Shown: positions 58,484 through 64,000 of the stretch, piece by piece | Position numbering within the stretch: position 1 is the stretch's first letter | How the letters are laid out: each line of letters starts with the position of its first letter | DNA from: Actinomycetes bacterium | GTDB lineage: Bacteria > Actinomycetota > Thermoleophilia > RBG-16-64-13 | Reading direction: 5' to 3' | Assembly (NCBI GenBank): GCA_024637035.1 | Contig: JAGXFW010000004.1 | Coordinates: forward strand, 1-64,000 | Length of the DNA: 64,000 nt | Made by a program: the position numbers and the translations under genes | The notes under the pieces: model-generated | Database searches by the model: none | Told to the model about the DNA's origin: nothing | What the model saw: the letters and a program-made list of their open reading frames with translations, nothing else

Positions 58484-60361
58484 CTACCCTATGTCGAACT
58501 CCACAAACCGGTCGAACAGCGTCGTCCGCCGCACTTGGTAGTATCTGTAGGGCGCGCTGCGGAATCGACTCTGGTCGTCGGGAGGATCCGGGTGGGCCCG
58601 GCGCTCCAGGAGCCCGAAGGCCACCAGCGGTTCGATGAGGCGGAATTCGAAGCGCCACAGGGATTCGTCGAAGGTGCTCTCCTCCGCTATCGGGTCGCGC
58701 GCCTCGTCGAGGAGCACGCGGTCGCGAAGCTCCTTCGGCGAGAGCCAGTCCCCGGCCTCGCGGCTCATCATGAAGAGCGTGTAGGGGAGGGTGGCCTGGA
58801 GGAGGAAGTCCTCGTCCATCCGGTCGAGGAACGAAAGGTCGAAAGGCCCGAAGCAGGTACGGAAGAGCAGCGCCTGCAACTCCCCCGCGGCGTCGTCGGA
58901 CAAGAGGCGGGATCCTTCGTCGGTCACGGCGAAGGCGCGGGGTTTCTGCTCGACCAGGCCGGCGAGGGTGAGCACCGACCGCAGCGTGTGGAGGGAGGTG
59001 AAGTCGTCCTCCCGCTTGGGTCGCCCATACGTGAACCAGTGTCGCTCGACCTCCGAGAGGTGCATCTCCGTGACCATGTAGGCGACGAACGCCGTGTTGA
59101 GGTTGCCTTTGGCGGTAGCCCGTAGGTCTTCAGACGCCGCTTTCGCCAGGAAGAGCCGGGCGTTGAAGAGAAAGGCGGATTCGGTGAGTTCCGGGAGGGT
59201 GAGGTCGTCGCGCAGGACGACGGCGCAGCCGGGCGTGCCCACCGGATGTTGGATCAGGCGCAGCAGGCTGTCGCCTTCGAGGCCGGAGGGGTCGTCGGAG
59301 GGCTGTCTCCCACGGACGCCGGCGTGGTCGGCGCGTCCGGCGGCCTCGCGCAGCGGCTCGATCTCGTCCTCCAGCCACCACATGGCGGAGATGTCCCGGA
59401 TCCACGCCCTTCCGAGGTGGTCGGCGGCGTGTTGCGCGTCGATGGCGAGGCGGTCATCCGGCCCAGGTTCCTCGTCATCCTCGCCGAGGAGGAACTCGGG
59501 CACCAGGGGGTTATCGCGGAAGGCCTTGCGCAGCTTGGCGCGCGCCGCCGCCGGGCCCTTCTCCTTGAACGTGAGAAGGGCGTCGCCCCAGAGCCACACG
59601 GAGGTCGTCTCGCGGAACCCGCCCAGTAGTTCCCGGGCCAGGACCCGGTCGTCGATGTCCAGCAACCAGCCGAGGAGGTGGTAGCGCACGCCTTGGGTGT
59701 CCTCTTCGGTCAGCGTCAGGATACGGCGCAGGTGACCCACCGCGGCCAGGCGTGCTCCCCGCGACCATTCCGCCAGGGCGAGGCCGAAGAGGGATCGCAG
59801 GAGGGGGCGCGCGGGCACGTGTCCCCAGAGGTGAGGCAGGTGTTCCTCGTAGCCGGTGCCGTCCAAAGCCCGCTCGGCCGCCACCAGCGCCTTGCGGAAG
59901 AGGTCGAGTTCCTCGTCGCGACCGCGGGCCGTCTCGGTGGCGAGGAGGATGTACGCGTCGGCGCAGTCCGTGCTGATGGCGAGGGCCTTCCGGGCCAGCG
60001 CCACGGTCTCTTTGCCGTCGGTATCCATGGCTCGGTAGATGAGCTGCTGGGCGCGGGCGAGGGGGGTCGCCGGGAATGCGGAGGGAAGCGGACCCGCGGT
60101 AGTCACCTCCCGTATGAAGGCGTTCGCGTCGTCGATGTCCTTGAACTCCCGGCCGTGGATGAGGGCCGAGACATCGGCCATGATCGCCTCAGTCGGACTG
60201 GGGAAGAGCGGGTCGGGGCCGACGATGGTGGGCAGCCCGTCCATCTCGAGCCGCGGGGCGCCCCATGCGACCTTACCGCTCCCGCCGGTGCTCGAAGGTC
60301 CCCGGCCACTCTGTCCCTGACCTTGGGTTCGGGATCGTTTGTCGCGCTTCTTGCGGGCCAT
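58484..60361 (-). CDS. Large TPR (ST7-like) helical protein, unknown
   Basis: The protein has 625 residues. A basic Gly/Gln/Ser-rich leader (about 1-30) is followed by an ST7-type TPR region: ARKALAISTDCADAYILLAT, GYEEHLPHLWGHVPARPLLR, FGLALAEWSRGARLAAVGHL and TQGVRYHLLGWLLDIDD. The C-terminal third holds further helices (TLAGLVEQKPRAFAVTDEGS) with a winged-helix look. It probably mediates protein contacts. No enzyme motif was recognised. It stands alone beside the AbiE operon. Confidence 0.65.
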   Translation of the reverse strand: MARKKRDKRSRTQGQGQSGRGPSSTGGSGKVAWGAPRLEMDGLPTIVGPDPLFPSPTEAIMADVSALIHGREFKDIDDANAFIREVTTAGPLPSAFPATPLARAQQLIYRAMDTDGKETVALARKALAISTDCADAYILLATETARGRDEELDLFRKALVAAERALDGTGYEEHLPHLWGHVPARPLLRSLFGLALAEWSRGARLAAVGHLRRILTLTEEDTQGVRYHLLGWLLDIDDRVLARELLGGFRETTSVWLWGDALLTFKEKGPAAARAKLRKAFRDNPLVPEFLLGEDDEEPGPDDRLAIDAQHAADHLGRAWIRDISAMWWLEDEIEPLREAAGRADHAGVRGRQPSDDPSGLEGDSLLRLIQHPVGTPGCAVVLRDDLTLPELTESAFLFNARLFLAKAASEDLRATAKGNLNTAFVAYMVTEMHLSEVERHWFTYGRPKREDDFTSLHTLRSVLTLAGLVEQKPRAFAVTDEGSRLLSDDAAGELQALLFRTCFGPFDLSFLDRMDEDFLLQATLPYTLFMMSREAGDWLSPKELRDRVLLDEARDPIAEESTFDESLWRFEFRLIEPLVAFGLLERRAHPDPPDDQSRFRSAPYRYYQVRRTTLFDRFVEFDIG

Positions 60362-60517
60362 GCGTCCTCCATCCGCCGGGCTGTGAAGTGGAGGATAGCG
60401 CAGAGAGAGCCGACACTTCTATCACCGCCGCAGACTCCGAACGGCGCCACTGTCGTTCGCGGTGAATCGTGCCGCGATCGCACCCTGGGTCCCGCTTGCC
60501 TAACTTGCCTCTAAGGT

Positions 60518-60593
60518 CTATCCACGATAGATTACGAGATATGATTCAGCAATCGTCCTTGCCGAGCACGCCGTCCAACGCTATTCAGGATAG
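60518..60593. promoter_or_regulatory. Twin palindromes upstream of abiEi (probable AbiEi operator)
   Basis: CTATCCACGATAG (60518-60530) and CTATTCAGGATAG (60581-60593) are near-identical palindromes exactly 63 bp apart, about six helical turns. The second ends 12 bp before the AbiEi ATG. AbiEi antitoxins are known to repress their own promoter through inverted repeats. Confidence 0.65.
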
Positions 60594-60605
60594 AGTTCGA
60601 GCATC

Positions 60606-61421
60606 ATGAACGCAACATCCACACGTTCGGAGCCGCTGACGCGGGAGTACCTAGAGCGTACCGCGGTCTTCACCACCGCCGAGTTCCGTGGTGCGTTGGC
60701 TCCAGGGACCAAGGTCTCCACCGTCAACAACCGCCTCCTCCAGGCGTACCGCCGAGGCTATGTAGAGCGGGTCACCAGGGGGGTGTACGTCTCCCGACTC
60801 GGGGTGTTCCGGGAGCAGGTTCCTGACCCCTTGGTGGTAGCCTCGAAACTGGCTGCGGATGCTGTCATCGCGTATCACTCGGCTCTGGAAGCACACGGGG
60901 TCGCGCACTCGCCGTTCTCGCGGGTGACGTACTTGACGTCGGGCACACCCGCCCGAGTCGCGTACCGTGGGCACGAGTTCGTCGGCCTCAGGCCGCCGCC
61001 GCGGCAGCTGCGGGAAGGTACCTGGCGGACGTCGGTGGAACAGACACGCCGCAGCCGGGAACTCCTCTGGGCGACCTCGCGGGAGCGGACCCTCGTCGAC
61101 TGCCTCGACCGGCCGCAATGGTCCGGCGGTCCCGAGGAACTGTTCCGAAGCCTGGGGGGCTTCCCGACTCTGAGTATCGAGGCGGTAGTCCAGTACCTGA
61201 ACATACTGCGGTCGCCGGCGGTGACGGCCCGGGTGGCCTGGGTCTTGTTAGCGCGCCCGGACCTCTGGCTTCTCACGGAGTCCGATCGGGGGATCTTCCG
61301 CGGCATGTTGGGCAGGGGGCCATACTTCTTCGGTCCTCGCAAGGCAGCCACGCGCTTCGTTCCCGAGTGGTCGCTGTACGTTCCTCCACACCTCGATCCG
61401 GCGGAGTTTCTGGCAGCATGA
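60606..61421 (+). CDS. abiEi: AbiEi-like antitoxin/transcriptional regulator
   Basis: The protein has 271 residues. The N-terminal winged helix (LERTAVFTTAEFRGALAPGT, then STVNNRLLQAYRRGYVERVT with RGVYVS) is the AbiEi DNA-binding domain. The middle has VASKLAADAVIAYHSALEAH and TSRERTLVDCLDRPQWSGGP, as in AbiEi family proteins. It would repress the operon and counter AbiEii (type IV). It overlaps the toxin gene by 4 nt (ATGA). Confidence 0.85.
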   Translation: MNATSTRSEPLTREYLERTAVFTTAEFRGALAPGTKVSTVNNRLLQAYRRGYVERVTRGVYVSRLGVFREQVPDPLVVASKLAADAVIAYHSALEAHGVAHSPFSRVTYLTSGTPARVAYRGHEFVGLRPPPRQLREGTWRTSVEQTRRSRELLWATSRERTLVDCLDRPQWSGGPEELFRSLGGFPTLSIEAVVQYLNILRSPAVTARVAWVLLARPDLWLLTESDRGIFRGMLGRGPYFFGPRKAATRFVPEWSLYVPPHLDPAEFLAA

Positions 61422-62356
61422 GCCGGCCTATTCTCAGCTCGCTGACCGACTTTGCCCCTCAAACCAGAGACAAGGTCGAACGTCTCCTGGAGTTGCTGGC
61501 CGAGATTGGAGAGCATCGCTACCTGGGATCTCGCCTGGTGCTGCACGGGGGCACGGCCCTCAACGTGTTCCACCTCGGGTTGCCGCGCCTCTCCGTCGAC
61601 ATCGATCTCCTATATGTGGGCAGCACGAGCGTCGAAACCATGCTCGCCGAGCGCGATCGCGTGCGCGCGGAATTGGATTCCCTTGTGCGCCGCATGAAGT
61701 ATCGGCCGAGTGATCCCGTGGACGAGCATGCGGGGGTTACGTACAAGCTGGCGTACGTCGGCGACTACGGTCGGGATACGATCAAGGTCGACCTCAACTT
61801 CCTCAATCGCTCACCAGTCCTCGCGGATGAGATGAGGCCTTGTCCGCATTGCGTGCCGGATGTGTCCTTCAGGGTCGTTCCCTACCTGGAACTGGTGGCT
61901 GGGAAGCTCAAGGCTCTCCTCGAGCGCCGTCACGCCGCCATTCGCGACCTCTACGACCTGCATGGCGCGGCACTTCGCGGCATCGATGATCAGGAGCTCT
62001 TCCGTGGGCTGGCCGTGTACTACTGGTCGCTGGCCGACCCATTCCCATGCCCGCTCGAGGGTGCAGTTGTCGACCGTTTCTCGGGATTGGAACATGCGGT
62101 GGCGTCCGAGCTGTATCCGGTGCTGGCGGCGACAGATCGCCCCACGCTGTCCGAGATGCAGATATCGGTGGCGGGCTTCATCGAGACTCTCCTTCCGCTT
62201 GGGGATGGACCCGAGGAGTACCTGCGTCGCATGGCGGATTCGGGCGACTTCCTGCCGGAACTTCTGTTCGCCGGGTGGCCGGATGTGCTGGAAAGAGCGC
62301 GAAACAGCCCCGCTGCCGAATGGAAGGTTCTCAATCTGGGGCGACGGCCTCGCTGA
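61418..62356 (+). CDS. abiEii: AbiEii-like nucleotidyltransferase toxin
   Basis: The protein has 312 residues. LVLHGGTALNVFHLGLPRLS and VDIDLLYVGS give the GG and D-x-D metal motifs at about residues 48-66; KVDLNFLNRSPVLADEM and LVAGKLKALLERRHAAIRDL, with YDL, are the remaining family blocks. AbiEii toxins block translation by modifying tRNA ends; they also abort phage infection. It appears intact and is translated with AbiEi. Its 3' end overlaps the pseudogene on the other strand. Confidence 0.88.
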   Translation: MSRPILSSLTDFAPQTRDKVERLLELLAEIGEHRYLGSRLVLHGGTALNVFHLGLPRLSVDIDLLYVGSTSVETMLAERDRVRAELDSLVRRMKYRPSDPVDEHAGVTYKLAYVGDYGRDTIKVDLNFLNRSPVLADEMRPCPHCVPDVSFRVVPYLELVAGKLKALLERRHAAIRDLYDLHGAALRGIDDQELFRGLAVYYWSLADPFPCPLEGAVVDRFSGLEHAVASELYPVLAATDRPTLSEMQISVAGFIETLLPLGDGPEEYLRRMADSGDFLPELLFAGWPDVLERARNSPAAEWKVLNLGRRPR

Positions 62357-63023
62357 GGCTCAGACTCCCACTCACAACCCGCACGCCCCCACCCTCGATG
62401 ACCGCGTAGCGATACCTCCCGGGGTCCCGCAACCCTGAACGCGGCTCCCGGTGGACCACTGGATCGACCATGTGCACGTGGCTGCCGAGACGCTCCGAGG
62501 GGGGCGAGTGACCCACCACCTGCTCGAAGCGCTCCGAGAGCCGGGTGCCCGGGCACTCGAAGCGGCGGAATCTCAGGGGACCGCAGCGGCCGAGGATGCC
62601 CTTCTCGTCCCAGAGTCCCGTGGCGAGTTCGTGCTCGATGGCCTCGCGGGCCTGGCGGTTGAGCAGGGCGGCGATTGCGGCGGGGTCGCCGCCGCACTCC
62701 TCGGTGAGGAGCGCGTCGTAGGCCGCGGTCACCCCCGCGTGCGAGACCACCACACCTTCCATGCTGGCCACGCCCTCCCACCGCCGGGCGGGGTCGTCAT
62801 CGAGGTAGAGGGCGCGCAGTCGGTCGCGGAACCCCCCGACCACGCCCTCCCACGGCTCACCCGAGTCAGGATCGTGCTCCAGCTCGGCCAGACGCTCGTC
62901 GAGCAACTGGTCCATCCAGGGTGGGAGCGCAAGCTCGGGGCTGTCCGGCGAGATGCTGTCCCAGAGATCCTCAGCTAGCTGGATGCGTTCCGCATCGGTG
63001 AGGGCTCGGCACGCGTTGCCGCA
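62331..63023 (-). pseudogene. RelB-like antitoxin remnant fused to a phosphoesterase remnant
   Basis: The minus-strand frame opens after a TGA at 63024 and reads LTDAERIQLAEDLWDSISPD, then WMDQLLDERLAELEHDPDSG with EPWEGV, which is the addiction-module (RelB-like) pattern. It runs straight into EGVVVSHAGVTAAYDALLTE and FEQVVGHSPPSERL, the C-terminal half of a PPP-type phosphoesterase without its N-terminal metal motifs. No start codon precedes the antitoxin part. It looks like a deletion fusion of two genes. Confidence 0.5.
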
Positions 63024-63046
63024 TCAGGTACCGCCGCATACGAAGC

Positions 63047-63430
63047 CTACCCGCGCCTGCCGAGAGCTCGTTGCACAGCCTCGTCTACGGCTTCGTCGGT
63101 GACCCCAAGCAGACGCGCGTGCGCCACGAAGTCCGCTGCCTGCGATACAAGCAATCGCTGCTGTTCTTGCGGCGAGAGGGTGCGGGGAGTCTTGGCGACG
63201 GTCGTGCCGCCGCCTCGACGGCTTGCCACAAGGCCTCCCGATTCGAGCTCGGAATAGGCTCGCATGACGGTACCGGCCGCGATGCCAAGATCGGCTGCCA
63301 GTTGCCGCACGGTCGGCAGCCGAGTGCCGGGAGCCAAGGCCCCGGACATGATCGCAGTTGCGAGCTGCCGGTTCAGTTGCTCGTAGGGCGGGGTGGGGTC
63401 CTGACCGTCGACCCTCAGCGCGAGGGTCAT
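63047..63430 (-). CDS. GntR-family regulator (YtrA type)
   Basis: The protein has 127 residues. PPYEQLNRQLATAIMSGALA, then LPTVRQLAADLGIAAGTVMR and AYSELESGGLVASRRGGGTT form the winged-helix domain, and only a short helical tail follows, as in YtrA-type regulators. Its ATG overlaps the stop of the membrane protein gene (ATGA). In this type the regulator controls the adjoining membrane or transporter gene. Confidence 0.88.
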   Translation of the reverse strand: MTLALRVDGQDPTPPYEQLNRQLATAIMSGALAPGTRLPTVRQLAADLGIAAGTVMRAYSELESGGLVASRRGGGTTVAKTPRTLSPQEQQRLLVSQAADFVAHARLLGVTDEAVDEAVQRALGRRG

Positions 63431-64000
63431 GACGGCTTCACCGTTCCGGAGCCGGGCACCAGGACGAGCACGGCGCACCATGACGCGAGTGCCAGCGCGC
63501 CCAGCGCCGCCGCGCCCAGCGCCGCCATGGCAAGCGCGTAGTTCAAGTACACCCCATACTCGGCCATCCCTTTGAGTGAGATCGCCGCGCCGACGGCCAC
63601 CCCGAGGAGGCTGATGCTCACCGCCAGGCCGACAGCGGCCATGATGCCCTCGGCGGTCTGCCTGCGCAGGGCGTCGTCGGCGGGGACGAGTCCAGGATCG
63701 GCACCGTTCCGCGGGCGCCGCGCCGTCAGCCAGAGCCCGATGGCGCCCAGAACCAGGACGATCGGCAGCCCGAGCGCAAGCATCGAAGTGTAGAAGGCGC
63801 CGGGGAAGGGGCCGCGCCTGCTCCCCACCGTGACGACTTCGTGGCCACCCGTTTCTGTCGCGATGATCTCGGTGCCTGTCACGGCGAACGCTCGGTAGAG
63901 CCCGAAATCGTCCGGGCTCGCTGCCAGAGTCGTCCAGGCTGCCGAGGCGGCAAGCACGGCCAAGAACAGCACGACGGCGACCGTGAGGCTACGGGGCAGG
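63427..64000 (-). CDS. Membrane protein, partial (runs off the window)
   Basis: The frame is open to the window end. It has an N-terminal helix (VVLFLAVLAASAAWTTLA), an extracytoplasmic segment of about 50 residues, then helices FYTSMLALGLPIVLVLGAIG, IMAAVGLAVSISLLGVAVGA and YALAMAALGAAALGALALAS. The start is outside the window. It is translated with the GntR gene downstream. No family was recognised. Confidence 0.6.
   Translation of the reverse strand, partial: LPRSLTVAVVLFLAVLAASAAWTTLAASPDDFGLYRAFAVTGTEIIATETGGHEVVTVGSRRGPFPGAFYTSMLALGLPIVLVLGAIGLWLTARRPRNGADPGLVPADDALRRQTAEGIMAAVGLAVSISLLGVAVGAAISLKGMAEYGVYLNYALAMAALGAAALGALALASWCAVLVLVPGSGTVKPS

Overview
The window is high-GC DNA (about two thirds G+C by eye) from what looks like a Gram-positive-type, probably actinobacterial and anaerobic or facultative, bacterium. 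Pointers are a class E sortase, an Asp23-family protein, NlpC/P60 and coiled-coil wall hydrolases, DUF2089/SHOCT regulators, HypC, and a selenocysteine machinery (selA, selB and the tRNA-Sec gene selC). I cannot name a genus. No rRNA, insertion sequence or CRISPR array was seen.

Layout. 0-4.7 kb: the tail of a secreted protein; a ten-helix membrane protein whose frame is interrupted by a TGA that is probably selenocysteine; a Phd/ParE remnant; two small membrane proteins; HicBA; an OsmC protein; tRNA-Ala. 4.8-12 kb (minus): CPBP protease, HypC, slipin and NfeD protease; an NlpC/P60 hydrolase; a GNAT-like protein with Asp23; a phosphoesterase with a small membrane protein. 12-20 kb: IMPase-like protein, a long Pro/Glu linker protein, a CpsB-type phosphatase overlapping sortase E, SHOCT, and MarR with an MFS exporter. 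20-27.7 kb: polyprenyl synthase, twin zinc dehydrogenases, selA-selB, a bicupin. 27.8-33.7 kb: DUF2089 operon, a second Phd/ParE module, a gene broken by an amber codon, an MFS transporter, a Gly/Cys-rich exported peptide, a nitroreductase and a nucleotidyltransferase pair.

34-43.9 kb is one plus-strand operon whose subunit sizes and order resemble acetophenone carboxylase (663, 124, 707, 686 and 343 aa), followed by a phenylacetate-CoA-ligase-like gene and a short-chain dehydrogenase. Together they could oxidise an alcohol to a ketone, carboxylate the ketone and activate the acid as a CoA ester. A LytS/LytR-type two-component system faces the operon.

46-63 kb is accessory. It is crowded with toxin-antitoxin and nucleotidyltransferase modules, intact and decayed (HigBA-like pairs, Phd/RelE, MntA with a HepT remnant, orphan RHH and RelB-like antitoxins, AbiEi/AbiEii). 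It also holds tRNA-Sec next to a directly repeated sequence that brackets a 1.5-kb toxin-antitoxin cassette, two copies of a SAM-riboswitch-like leader, an AAA ATPase paired with an RNase-H-like DUF429 protein, and a rearrangement junction.

The strongest single observation is the selenoprotein candidate at 487-1647. Its TGA is followed after 11 nt by a SECIS-like hairpin, the frame continues for two more transmembrane helices, and selA, selB and selC lie in the same window.
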